A stretch of DNA of 64,000 bases from Clostridia bacterium (GCA_017428625.1 JAFRQM010000056.1:82784-146783), one strand, 5' to 3'. Shown: positions 55,983 through 63,703, counted from the stretch's first letter. Notes: a model not told the origin generated them from the sequence alone. Translations and numbers: made by a program.

Positions 55983-56922
55983 AAATATTCATTTCAAAAT
56001 AGGGTTTGCCGTCTTTTATCATAACGCTTTTGTTCCACCTGTTTGTGGAGGTAAAGCGCGGGCGGATGACAACTCTGTCATCATAAACCTCGAGCACAAC
56101 GCCTATGCCCATTGAGTCAACCTCGCCGTGGTGGTTGCCGCAGGCAAGGCTGGGCAGATTTATAAGGCTGACGCCGTCTTCATATTCAAAACTCGAATAG
56201 CCTTCGGATTTTGCTTTGTTTTCGCCGCAAAGCCCCATGTGGGAATGACCGCTGAAATAAAAAACATTTTTATACTTTTTAAGTATGGCGGCAACTTCGT
56301 CGCTGCGTTTGCCAATTCCGCCCTCCATAGGGTCGCGGTCGGGCTTTTCTTCTCTGTCCCACGTGCGAGGCAGACCGTGCCTGCCGTTCAGGCTCTGGTG
56401 GCAGAAAACGAATACCGGTTTGCCGCTTTTGCCTGCCTTTTCCATTTTGGAGGCAAACCACGCCATCTGCTCATCGCTGAACTGCGCTTCGCACCCCGAA
56501 TCGGAATCGGTGCCGAGAAAAACAAAATGGTAACCGTTTATGATGTGTGAAAAATAAGGGGTTTCTCTTTTGTTGCCTGTTATTGACTTGCTGTATTTGT
56601 AAAAATTCTTGACGGCGGCTTCAAAACCGTCGTCATTCCAGCAGTCGTGGTTACCTATGGCAAGAATCATTTTGTCAGCGGGATTTCTCTTTTTAAGAAC
56701 CTGTGCGACCATCTGCCAGTTCTTTTCGCTCCCGCGAGAAGTTGTGTCGCCGACGGTGATGAAAGCGTCCATTCTGTGAACGGATTTTTCGGCATCCTTA
56801 GCGGCGCATCTCAGCCAGTATTTCGGCAGGGCGGGCAAAGGGTGCCTGCAGTCAATATGAGTGTCGCTGACAATCAGAGCGTTTAACCTTATACCGTTGT
56901 AAAGCGGTTTTAAACTACTCAT
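55981..56922 (-). CDS. Cytoplasmic calcineurin-like metallophosphoesterase
   Basis: 313 aa from ATG 56922 (9 nt after GCGGAG; ATG 56931 is only one base from that Shine-Dalgarno). No signal peptide. Motifs: LIVSDTHID (Asp20, His22), ITVGDTTSRG, AIGNHDCW, VFCHQSLNG and YFSGHSHMGL. All metal-binding blocks are present. It resembles Icc/3',5'-cyclic-nucleotide phosphodiesterase-like proteins, substrate unknown. It is 15 nt downstream of the DUF1015 gene and likely co-transcribed. Confidence 0.87.
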   Translation of the reverse strand: MSSLKPLYNGIRLNALIVSDTHIDCRHPLPALPKYWLRCAAKDAEKSVHRMDAFITVGDTTSRGSEKNWQMVAQVLKKRNPADKMILAIGNHDCWNDDGFEAAVKNFYKYSKSITGNKRETPYFSHIINGYHFVFLGTDSDSGCEAQFSDEQMAWFASKMEKAGKSGKPVFVFCHQSLNGRHGLPRTWDREEKPDRDPMEGGIGKRSDEVAAILKKYKNVFYFSGHSHMGLCGENKAKSEGYSSFEYEDGVSLINLPSLACGNHHGEVDSMGIGVVLEVYDDRVVIRPRFTSTNRWNKSVMIKDGKPYFEMNI

Positions 56923-56937
56923 CTTTTTCATCTCCGC

Positions 56938-58182
56938 TTATTTAAGTTTGTGAATAAACAGACCGCTCAGAAGTTTGGGCTCAAACCAGGTTGATTTGGG
57001 AGGCATAAGCAGCCCCGCGTCGGAAACAGCCATAAGTTCATCGAGCGTAACGGGGAACATAGCGAAAGCAAGGCACATATCTGTTGTGGCTCTGCGTTCA
57101 AGTTCTTTCAATCCTCTTATTCCGCCGACAAAGTCGATGCGTTTGTCATTGCGTAAATCTTTTATACCCAGAACGGGGTCAATAAGATTCTCCTGAAGAA
57201 TTGAAACATCGAGCGATTCAACCGGGTCATCCGCGTTGTAGGTGCCTTTTTTTGCGGTAACTTTATACCACTTGCCTTCAAGGAACATTCCGAAAATGTG
57301 AGTGCCTTCGGGGCGGTAAGGAGATGACGGGGCAGGCTCAACGGTGAATTTTTCGCTCATCTTTTCAATGAACCGTTCGGGCGTGTTGCCGTTAAGGGTG
57401 TTTATTACCCTGTTGTAATCCATAATCGCGAGTTCGTCACTGCTGAAAAGAATCGCGAGGAAGTAGTTGAACTCCTCTTCACCCGTGTAACCGGGGTTCT
57501 GCCGTCTGCGCAGTTTGCCTACATTGATTGCCGAAGCCGCTCTGTGGTGACCGTCGGCTATATACATACTTTCAACGCCGCCGAACCATTTTGTCAGGTT
57601 TACTATGGCTTCATCGTCATCAACAACCCACACCGTGTTGCGCACTCTCTGGTCGGTCATAAAATCATATACTGGAGAATGCTCCGTTTTGTATTTTTCA
57701 ATAAAAACGGAAATTTCTTCTTGTTTGCGGTATGTCAGAAATATGGGACCGGTGTTTGCGTCGCAGGTGTCAACATGGTGTATGCGGTCCGCTTCTTTGT
57801 CGGCGTGGGTGAGTTCGTGCTTTTTGACAACATTGTTTATGTAGTCATCAATCGAAACACAGCCGACGATGCCCGTCTGACTTCTGCCGTTCATTATCTG
57901 GCGGTAAATATAGTAGCCGGCTTTTTCATCCTGCCTGCTTACGCCTTCTGTTTCAAGCGCGGCAAGAGCGGATGCGGCTTTTTCGTAAATCTGCTCCGAA
58001 TACGGGTCTGTTTCGGGCGGAAAATCAATTTCAGCCTTGTCAATATGGAGGAAGGAATACGGGTTGCCTTCAGCCATTTTTGCCGCTTCGTCACGGTTCA
58101 TAACATCATAAGGCAGTGCCGCTACTCTGCCTGCGTATTCGGGAAGCGGCCGGACCGCTTTAAAAGGTTTTACTGTTGCCGT
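56938..58182 (-). CDS. DUF1015 family protein, apparently starting at ACG
   Basis: 414 aa from ACG 58182, which stands exactly 9 nt after AAAGGA and gives (M)ATVKPFKAVRPLPEYAGRV, the usual beginning of the family. The only regular start upstream in frame, TTG 58191, directly abuts the Shine-Dalgarno. Motifs: VAALPYDVMNRDEA, YRQIMNGRSQTGIVG, HELTHADKEADRIHHV and YIADGHHRAASA, the last a ParB/sulfiredoxin-like ATP-binding signature. Some relatives are linked to serine metabolism; no ser genes are nearby. Cytoplasmic, function unproven. Confidence 0.85.
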   Translation of the reverse strand, partial: TATVKPFKAVRPLPEYAGRVAALPYDVMNRDEAAKMAEGNPYSFLHIDKAEIDFPPETDPYSEQIYEKAASALAALETEGVSRQDEKAGYYIYRQIMNGRSQTGIVGCVSIDDYINNVVKKHELTHADKEADRIHHVDTCDANTGPIFLTYRKQEEISVFIEKYKTEHSPVYDFMTDQRVRNTVWVVDDDEAIVNLTKWFGGVESMYIADGHHRAASAINVGKLRRRQNPGYTGEEEFNYFLAILFSSDELAIMDYNRVINTLNGNTPERFIEKMSEKFTVEPAPSSPYRPEGTHIFGMFLEGKWYKVTAKKGTYNADDPVESLDVSILQENLIDPVLGIKDLRNDKRIDFVGGIRGLKELERRATTDMCLAFAMFPVTLDELMAVSDAGLLMPPKSTWFEPKLLSGLFIHKLK

Positions 58183-58273
58183 ATATATCAATCCTTTCGG
58201 TGAAAATCAAAGGGTTTCCTATATAAAATCTTAATTAATATACAATAAAGATTATAAAAAATCAATTATTAAA

Positions 58274-58292
58274 ACGCCCATAATTAGGGCGT
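58274..58292 (-). terminator. Minor hairpin with short T run
   Basis: ACGCCC-7-GGGCGT, followed on the minus strand by TTTTAAT. Second of two hairpins after the SGNH gene; a back-up terminator at best. Confidence 0.5.
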
Positions 58293-58337
58293 CTTAAAAG
58301 GGCGGTGTTATGATATTTAACGAAGTGAAAAACGAAA

Positions 58338-58362
58338 GACTCCGCTTAATTAAGGCGGAGTC
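58338..58362 (-). terminator. Terminator of the GNAT-Imm32-hydrolase-SGNH operon
   Basis: GACTCCGC-9-GCGGAGTC, then TTTCGTTTTT reading minus, about 65 nt after the SGNH stop. The 245-nt gap 58183-58427 otherwise holds only AT-rich sequence and the DUF1015 leader. Confidence 0.75.
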
Positions 58363-58427
58363 TCCGGCACTGTATAAAATTCCGGCATTATTTGTTTTTT
58401 CGGTGCCTGCCGACTGATACATTTTGA

Positions 58428-59474
58428 TTATCGGCTTTTCAAAGCGGATTTCAGCACGGGCTCCAGCGCTTTTGCCATACAGTAAAAGCCTAAATCGTTC
58501 GGGTGGCAGTTATCCACCGTTCCGGAGTCACCTCCGAAGGCACCGAGCATCTGCGTTCCGTCAATAAAATACACATTACTGTCACCGCTTTCAACTGCCT
58601 TTTTCCAGGTCCGTTTTACAATATCACGGCGTAAAAGTTCTTCACTGTCGGGATTCGGCTGCGGCCGTGAAAGCAGTAATACCGGCAGCAACGGATTTTT
58701 TTCGCGTATTACCGAGAAAAACGCAAAGTGCGTTGCTTCAAGGTGTTCCGGAGTAGGCGCATTGTGGTCGTAATCAAGCACAAAGGCAGACATTTCAAGC
58801 CCTGCGATGTATTCGGCAATGCTGAGTTCACCTTTTGCACTGCCGGAAAAACCGAGATTTATATGGTCGCAGGAAAGCAGACGCGACAGAATGTTCTGAT
58901 AAGCGTTGCCCGGGCGGGAGGCACACCCTCCCTGCGTTATGGATGAACCGTAATAAACTACCGGTTTCTCTGTGGCGTAAGGAGCGGCTTCCTCGACCCT
59001 GCTTCCGGGCGGAAAGCCGAGTTCAAGTCCGGTAACTCCGCTGTAAAGCGGAAAATGCAACGTGATTTCACACATACCGCCATCGCCGGAGTAAAGTTCT
59101 GCTGTGAAGCCGTTTTCAATATCTGCGGGAGGTATAAATGTTCCTTTGTAAACTCCGTCGGCATAGAGGTCAAACCCCGCTGAACCCGTAAGAGCGAAAT
59201 GAGGCATTTTTGAAATGCAGCGCATTTTTGCGCGCAGAACAATTTTGCCTGCATCGGTGCAAAAACGGACGCGTCCGCCTGCCGTATGCAGATTCAGATC
59301 TTTCACACCGTCATTGGTATCATCAGCCACATCATAAGGTATGCGGTAATATCCGCTTTTATCAGAAAAAAGACCGTGAACCTTAAAAGGGGGCTGAGAA
59401 ACATTTAAAAACACCGTCTGCGAGCCGTCCGGTGACTTTACCGTAAAATTATTATCAATTTCTTCAATACGCAT
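58428..59474 (-). CDS. Two-domain SGNH hydrolase (GxDLY + Lipase_GDSL_3 type)
   Basis: 348 aa, no signal peptide. The N-terminal beta domain carries the GxDLY signature (GFDLYADG, residues 100-107). The C-terminal SGNH domain has block I YYGSSITQGG (Ser178), block II LGFSGSAKGE, DYDHNAP as block III and DNCHPNDLG with the catalytic Asp/His. This two-domain layout matches carbohydrate or acyl esterases of PF14607/PF14606. Last gene of a four-gene operon, 7 nt after the alpha/beta hydrolase stop; its Shine-Dalgarno is weak, so it probably depends on coupling. Confidence 0.88.
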   Translation of the reverse strand: MRIEEIDNNFTVKSPDGSQTVFLNVSQPPFKVHGLFSDKSGYYRIPYDVADDTNDGVKDLNLHTAGGRVRFCTDAGKIVLRAKMRCISKMPHFALTGSAGFDLYADGVYKGTFIPPADIENGFTAELYSGDGGMCEITLHFPLYSGVTGLELGFPPGSRVEEAAPYATEKPVVYYGSSITQGGCASRPGNAYQNILSRLLSCDHINLGFSGSAKGELSIAEYIAGLEMSAFVLDYDHNAPTPEHLEATHFAFFSVIREKNPLLPVLLLSRPQPNPDSEELLRRDIVKRTWKKAVESGDSNVYFIDGTQMLGAFGGDSGTVDNCHPNDLGFYCMAKALEPVLKSALKSR

Positions 59475-59481
59475 AATTCAA

Positions 59482-60570
59482 TTATTCTTCACTAATAAAA
59501 TCATTTATTATTCTTCCGCATTCATCGGGTCTCTGCTCATAGATGCAGTGATCGCCGCCCAGCAGAACGACCTCACAGTTTCCCATTTTTTTGGCGTAAG
59601 GATAGATGATATCCTGCCTGAGTTTTTCCGTTTTTTCTACCTGCTCCTGCAGTTTTTCTTCCGTAACTCCGTCTGGGTCCGGGGTATTCTTATTGTTCTT
59701 TTTCATCAATGCGCTGAACCATTTCAGATACTCCCGGAACTCCTCTTTTGTCTGATATCCCCAGCTTGAGCATATATACAGTTTCGGAATATCGTTTGTG
59801 ACAATGCTGTTCCACGCCGTCTGACGGTTACGGACAATCAGGGCACTTTCAGATACGGGCGCTATGGAATATTCCGACATCAGTTCAAGTGCATCGCAAA
59901 GCGCCTGTTCTTCTTTCGAATAATTGTCGGGCAGAAACAGATAATCCTTTCTCAGAGTATATCTGCCGAATCCCGGTTTTGCAAAAAATGCATATGCTTT
60001 ATCGCCCCAACTAACGGAATCTGACGGCTCATCATTAAATACATCTTCGCTGAGCTGACTGCCGTCAACAAACACAACCGCCTCGATTTCATCGGGATAT
60101 ACGCTTGACCAGTAATTCGCATACGCACCGCCGACAGAATGTGCCATAAGGATATACGGCGCCTTGATGCCCGCGCTTTTCAGCGCTTTGCGATAATCCT
60201 CTACAATGTATTCAACCGTCATTTCGTTGTCTGTATCGTCACTCAGACCATATCCCGCACGGTCAATGAATACAACCAGATTATCTTTTTCAAGAACAGC
60301 AGTCATCTTTCTTTCGGTAACCGAATAATCGTTCATCCCCAGACCGGCAAGCGAAACAATTGTGTGCCTGCCGTTCTCATTGCCGAATTTGGCAACATTG
60401 AGTGAGTAGTCTCCGACAGAAACGGGATTGTAATATCCCTTTTCTTTCAGCAGTTCAAGTTCCTTATTTGTTTTCACACGATGAATAACGAATGTTAAAG
60501 ATGTAAATAAAAGCAAAACGGCAAGCAGTAAAAGAAGAAGTTTGCCTGTTGTTCTCAGTGTTTTTTTCAT
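59482..60570 (-). CDS. Membrane-anchored alpha/beta hydrolase
   Basis: 362 aa from ATG 60570, which overlaps the Imm32-like stop (TAATG) and follows AAAGGAG. Transmembrane segment at 11-30. The alpha/beta-hydrolase core has VSLAGLGMND (oxyanion strand), FIDRAGYGLSD, the nucleophile elbow AHSVGG (Ser145) and LLGGDHCIYEQ with the likely catalytic His. The catalytic domain should face outward. Possible esterase, peptidase or haloalkane-dehalogenase-like enzyme; substrate unknown. Confidence 0.87.
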   Translation of the reverse strand: MKKTLRTTGKLLLLLLAVLLLFTSLTFVIHRVKTNKELELLKEKGYYNPVSVGDYSLNVAKFGNENGRHTIVSLAGLGMNDYSVTERKMTAVLEKDNLVVFIDRAGYGLSDDTDNEMTVEYIVEDYRKALKSAGIKAPYILMAHSVGGAYANYWSSVYPDEIEAVVFVDGSQLSEDVFNDEPSDSVSWGDKAYAFFAKPGFGRYTLRKDYLFLPDNYSKEEQALCDALELMSEYSIAPVSESALIVRNRQTAWNSIVTNDIPKLYICSSWGYQTKEEFREYLKWFSALMKKNNKNTPDPDGVTEEKLQEQVEKTEKLRQDIIYPYAKKMGNCEVVLLGGDHCIYEQRPDECGRIINDFISEE

Positions 60571-60785
60571 TATCTGCACTCCTTTTTTTCAACAATCAGT
60601 TCTGCCGAACCGTCTTCGAGCGAGTTGTGTTCGTCATAATGAATATGACTGCCCGGGGGCTCCTCTGCAAGCGCGGTCAACTGATTTGCGAGAGACAGCA
60701 GACCCGCACTGTTTGCCGAGACAACTGCCGTTCCGTCAATAATTTTAACTTCAACATCGAATCCGTCAATCCACTTAATAACCAT
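60570..60785 (-). CDS. Small Imm32-like protein
   Basis: 71 aa from ATG 60785, after GGGAGGCGGAAT; the open frame extends further upstream without a Shine-Dalgarno. Sequence hallmarks: SANSAGLLSLANQLTALA, then PPGSHIHYDEHNSLEDG and SAELIVEK. I recognise this pattern from proteins annotated as Imm32 family immunity proteins (from memory, unverified). No polymorphic toxin lies nearby. It is 16 nt after the GNAT gene and overlaps the alpha/beta hydrolase by one base, so it is part of that operon. Confidence 0.6.
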   Translation of the reverse strand: MVIKWIDGFDVEVKIIDGTAVVSANSAGLLSLANQLTALAEEPPGSHIHYDEHNSLEDGSAELIVEKKECR

Positions 60786-60801
60786 ATTCCGCCTCCCTGC
60801 G

Positions 60802-61245
60802 TCAGACAACACTCTTATGCATCGGAACGCACTCGAAAACACCGTTCATTCCGCTTTCTCCGCCTGCTTTTTCATATCCGAGTTTTTCGTAAAATGGAAC
60901 AGCGGAAACACGGCTGTCAATGTGAATCTCACGGTATCCGAGTTCTTTAATCCATTTTTCCGCTTCCTCAACAACTTTGCTGCCGATTGTTCTGCCCCTG
61001 TATTCGGGCAGAACAACAACTCTGCCGAGGGTTACGCTCTCCGAATCAAGTTCATAAAACCTGCAGGTCGCAACGGGATATCCGCCGTCCAGAACAACTA
61101 TATATTTTGTTCCGTCGGTGTCGTGTTCATCAAATTCATCTCTCAGAGAGATTCCGTGCTGACGGTTCATTCCCTGAATTCTTACGCTATAAGCGCCCGC
61201 GCGCTGCCATTCGGCTTCCGCTCTTAAAATCTCAAAATCTTTCAT
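60802..61245 (-). CDS. GNAT family N-acetyltransferase
   Basis: 147 aa from ATG 61245 (AGGAAAGGCAG about 10 nt upstream); the frame is open to 61323, but the extra N-terminus does not look like the family. Acetyl-CoA site: LGRVVVLPEYRGRTIGSKVV (Q/RxxGxG/A-like RGRTIG). The C-terminal half has IHIDSRVSAVPFYEKLGYEK. The N-terminal YSVRIQGMNRQHGISLRDEF is typical of small clostridial GNATs. Acceptor unknown. First gene of the operon running to 58428. Confidence 0.85.
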   Translation of the reverse strand: MKDFEILRAEAEWQRAGAYSVRIQGMNRQHGISLRDEFDEHDTDGTKYIVVLDGGYPVATCRFYELDSESVTLGRVVVLPEYRGRTIGSKVVEEAEKWIKELGYREIHIDSRVSAVPFYEKLGYEKAGGESGMNGVFECVPMHKSVV

Positions 61246-61350
61246 ATATGTTTCTGCCTTTCCTCCGGCAAGGAGCTGGAATACGAAGGGGATGTTCTCT
61301 GCCGGTTTTTTATACATTATCACGCGAGTGCGAAAAATTCAATAAAACAC

Positions 61351-61379
61351 TTGATTTTTACAAAGAAGTCATATATAAT
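61351..61379 (+). promoter_or_regulatory. Promoter of tRNA-Ser
   Basis: TTGATT, 17 nt, TATAAT, 41 nt before the mature tRNA 5' end. Confidence 0.75.
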
Positions 61380-61420
61380 ATCGCTTGCAATTTAATAGAT
61401 TTTGTTATTTGACAGAACAC

Positions 61421-61512
61421 GGAGAGTTGTCCGAGCTGGTCGAAGGAGCACGATTGGAAATCGTGTAACCGTTAAAAGCGGTTCGAGGGTTCGAATCCCT
61501 TGCTCTCCGCCA
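61421..61512 (+). tRNA. tRNA-Ser (anticodon GGA)
   Basis: 92 nt including an encoded CCA. Acceptor GGAGAGT pairs with GCTCTCC, discriminator G. Anticodon stem-loop CACGA-TTGGAAA-TCGTG gives anticodon GGA. A long variable arm (AACCGTTAAAAGCGGTT) marks a class II serine tRNA; the T arm is AGGGTTCGAATCCCTT-like. It is the likely integration target of the element to its right. Confidence 0.97.
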
Positions 61513-61521
61513 AGCGATTGT

Positions 61522-61562
61522 AATCCGAACTTTTTGCTCAAAGCGGGCGAAACGTTCGGATT
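61522..61562. repeat. Inverted repeat just after tRNA-Ser
   Basis: AATCCGAAC (61522-61530) and GTTCGGATT (61554-61562), 9-bp perfect arms with a 23-nt loop. Starts 10 nt after the CCA. It could be a recombinase arm site of the element or the tRNA transcript end; there is no T run. Confidence 0.55.
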
Positions 61563-61610
61563 CGTCGTTTCTACTGACTGCTTGAAACGATATTCTCGTT
61601 GAGAAAAACA

Positions 61611-61654
61611 AAAAAACGCGCAGCCGTCGGCACATTAAAACCGGCGACTGCGCA
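61611..61654 (-). terminator. Terminator of the mobV transcript
   Basis: Reading minus: GCGCAGTCGCCGG, loop, CCGACGGCTGCGC, then GTTTTTTTG. The stem has 13 positions, with one mismatch and one G-T wobble. It ends the transcript running leftward from mobV. Confidence 0.85.
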
Positions 61655-61662
61655 TATTTCAA

Positions 61663-61836
61663 TTACGAGACTTTTGCAGCCTCTGCATTTCCACGTTTCC
61701 ATTCTTCAAAAGCCTTTCTGTTGTCTTCGGACTGATAGAATCTGGATATTTCCGGTAAGAGAGTATATACAAACTCATCAATTACAGAATCGGGAATGCG
61801 ATTGTCATTTACTTCATAATTATTATTTCCTTCCAT
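61663..61836 (-). CDS. Small element-encoded hypothetical protein
   Basis: 57 aa. MEGNNNYEVNDNRIPDSVID, then EFVYTLLPEISRFYQSEDNR and KAFEEWKRGNAEAAKVS. It is acidic and helical with no membrane segment. Short proteins of this look are common beside relaxase genes in Firmicutes elements (impression, not searched). The Shine-Dalgarno is weak, so translation may be coupled to the mini-ORF at 61858. Function unknown. Confidence 0.6.
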   Translation of the reverse strand: MEGNNNYEVNDNRIPDSVIDEFVYTLLPEISRFYQSEDNRKAFEEWKRGNAEAAKVS

Positions 61837-61857
61837 TTAGATTTGCTTTGAATGATC

Positions 61858-61878
61858 TTAAACCGCAATCATTGTCAT
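61858..61878 (-). CDS. Possible 6-residue leader peptide
   Basis: ATG ACA ATG ATT GCG GTT TAA (MTMIAV) with an ideal Shine-Dalgarno GGAAAGGAGG 9 nt upstream, the best ribosome binding site in this part of the element. It ends 21 nt before the start of the 57-aa gene, which itself lacks a good site. Either a coupling/leader ORF or a relic of a frameshifted gene. Confidence 0.35.
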   Translation of the reverse strand: MTMIAV

Positions 61879-61994
61879 AAGCACTTACCTCCTTTCCTCG
61901 TTATTTTTGTTCGGCGCGGTAAGCTCAGATATTCAGTTGTAAAATCATAGCGGATGTTGGTTTATCACCTCATTTCTTTGTTTTAGATTTTTTG

Positions 61995-62933
61995 TCATCT
62001 TTCAAGAGAATGCGGTTTCGATTCTCTCGACATTGCCGAATACATTTTCAGAATTTCGGGAGGAATATTTGAAACGAGCGATTTAAGTTGTTCATATTCC
62101 TGCTTACGCTTGCCCATTTCAAGTCTTTCATTGACGCTGATCCGGCTTTTCTTCTTGAGATCTGCATTTTCTTCCCGCATTTGTCTCATAGTTTCATCAT
62201 AAACAGCAAGCTTTGAAAGCAGATTGGCTCTGTCTTCCATATACTTTTTGATAAGATCCTCAGCATCGGTTTTGCCCTGTTTCATATTCAGAACGCCGAT
62301 TCTCTCAATTGCATCCACAATCTTTTCAGCCTGTTTGTTCAGATTCTTCGCTCTTTTGTAAAGCTGAGTCGGAATATATGTTCTGCCCGTAATCTGACTG
62401 CTTGTGCCTCTTTCGAGTTCTGGATATTTCTTTGACATCCAGGCGTGATACATATCCTGCCAGTAGGTCAGTTTTTGTTTGTTGCCGACAATCTCTTTTG
62501 CGGACAGTCGGTGATCCTTCGTAATAGGGACAAAACACAGATGCATGTGCGGAGTGGTTTCGTCCAGATGAACAGCAGCGGAGATAATGGTTCCTTCGGT
62601 AAGATGCTTTTTGTAGAAATCCAGGGCGTGCTCAAAGAATTCTCTGATTTCCTTTTTGCTCTTTTTCTTAAAGAATTCGTTGCTTGCAGTTACAACAGTT
62701 TCCACCAGAACAACACTGTCTTTACGGGTGCGGCACTTATGAATTTTTAAAAGAGTGTTGATTGCATCCCTGTATCCGCAGTGAAGACCTACAAGATTGT
62801 AGTTATCCTTTGATTTGCTCAGATCAATATCGGGATTGCTTTTGTATTCAGATTTGGTTCTCTCGTTGTGCGCTTCTATTCCGCCGACAGCAGCAGACTT
62901 GTGTTTCTGAAAACGCATGATTGCATACTTCAC
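61995..62933 (-). CDS. mobV: MobV-family relaxase (Mob/Pre plasmid recombination protein)
   Basis: 312 aa from GTG 62933, 8 nt after GGGAGG; the GTG at 62942 overlaps that site. Motif I region GGIEAHNERTKS places a His at residue 22, the position of the catalytic His in pMV158 MobM. The metal-binding motif is HLDETTPHMH (His122, Asp124, Glu125, His129, His131). The C-terminal third is coiled coil. At 312 aa it is shorter than plasmid MobV proteins (about 400-500). It should nick the oriT at 63667 and pilot the single strand through a helper conjugation system. A 17-codon ORF starts in its stop codon (ATGA). Confidence 0.93.
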   Translation of the reverse strand: MKYAIMRFQKHKSAAVGGIEAHNERTKSEYKSNPDIDLSKSKDNYNLVGLHCGYRDAINTLLKIHKCRTRKDSVVLVETVVTASNEFFKKKSKKEIREFFEHALDFYKKHLTEGTIISAAVHLDETTPHMHLCFVPITKDHRLSAKEIVGNKQKLTYWQDMYHAWMSKKYPELERGTSSQITGRTYIPTQLYKRAKNLNKQAEKIVDAIERIGVLNMKQGKTDAEDLIKKYMEDRANLLSKLAVYDETMRQMREENADLKKKSRISVNERLEMGKRKQEYEQLKSLVSNIPPEILKMYSAMSRESKPHSLER

Positions 62934-63293
62934 GGTTAACACCTCCCTTCATTAAAATTTGGATTTGGTTTTCATTCACCTTCTCCGCTTATACTTATCA
63001 GGAATAATCGGAAAAAGCGAAAATTTGCGTGACACCGTCAAGAATGGGTTTGTGACATTTTCAATACGGAATCATTTTGAACATTTCTTCTTTCTTGATA
63101 AAATTAAAGACACCGCATAAGATAATGAGACATATTGACTCATCCTTCTCACACGATGCCGTTTAAACTGATTTATGTTCCTCTTCCTATAGAGGAGTCA
63201 AACGAAAAACCGCAAACCGCAGTTATTTAAGCGATTGTTGTAATTCGGCTTTGAGATAAAACCACGATTTACTCCGAAAATGAAACGGGTATA

Positions 63294-63345
63294 TTGGTGC
63301 CGAATCCGGCACCAACGCATTTTTCCGGTGCCAATATTGGCACCG
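63294..63345. promoter_or_regulatory. Tandem dyads GGTGCC-N6-GGCACC
   Basis: Dyad 1: TTGGTGCCG-AATC-CGGCACCAA (63294-63315). Dyad 2: CGGTGCCAATATTGGCACCG (63326-63345), a perfect 20-bp palindrome. Centres are 31 bp apart, about three helical turns, so two dimers would sit on the same face of the DNA. Both share GGTGCC-6-GGCACC with different centres. It reads as a cooperative operator or recombinase/replication-protein site. A short T run follows dyad 2. Confidence 0.65.
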
Positions 63346-63417
63346 TTTTTGCATTTCCGCTACCATTTATGCGGCTAAAACTTTTCATAAAACTGTTGAA
63401 AACTCTGCTGCCGCGGA

Positions 63418-63432
63418 TTTCATATTGTATCA
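63418..63432. repeat. 15-bp direct repeat, copy 1
   Basis: TTTCATATTGTATCA, repeated exactly at 63836-63850, 418 bp away, on either side of the oriT. Confidence 0.7.
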
Positions 63433-63570
63433 ATACCCTTGAAAATGCAAAAAATATTTGTTCTGCGGAACAGGGGTTTATACGCCCTTTGCCCTCCGAG
63501 CCGAAACACGGAATTATCAAAACCGGTATTTTCACGCTGAAAACCGATTTCTCAATTCCGCCGAAAAACA

Positions 63571-63613
63571 AAAATCCCGGTCTTGCCTTTTGACGGGCAA
63601 ACCGAGATTTTTT
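63571..63613. terminator. Imperfect hairpin with A and T tracts
   Basis: AAAATCCCGGTCTTGCC, a 7-nt loop, GGGCAAACCGAGATTTTTT. Several short mismatches, but A/T tracts on both sides fit a bidirectional terminator shielding the oriT from upstream transcription. Confidence 0.6.
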
Positions 63614-63666
63614 CGCATTATGAGCGTAAACACTACGCTGTTTTTCGACTCTTTCGGGCAAAGGTC

Positions 63667-63703
63667 TAACACACTAGACTTTGCGGTGCGCAAAGTCGTG
63701 TGC
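63667..63703 (-). other. oriT: oriT of the MobV element (pMV158-type)
   Basis: Reading minus: GCACAC, then the hairpin GACTTTGCG-CAC-CGCAAAGTC, then TAGTGTG/TTA. The decamer TAGTGTGTTA is identical to the pMV158 MobM nick site (from established knowledge), with GCACAC and the inverted repeat in the same order as in that oriT. The nick should fall between bases 63670 and 63669 on the minus strand. It lies on the same strand as and about 730 nt upstream of mobV. Confidence 0.88.

Noticed and set aside
58312..58419. 35-codon plus-strand ORF beginning ATGATATTTAACGAAG
   Set aside because: It runs through a terminator hairpin of the opposite strand and has no ribosome binding site; probably chance.
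63269..63661. Open frames of 99 and 130 codons on opposite strands in the element
   Set aside because: They overlap the dyads and hairpins, lack Shine-Dalgarno sites, and their composition does not look coding.
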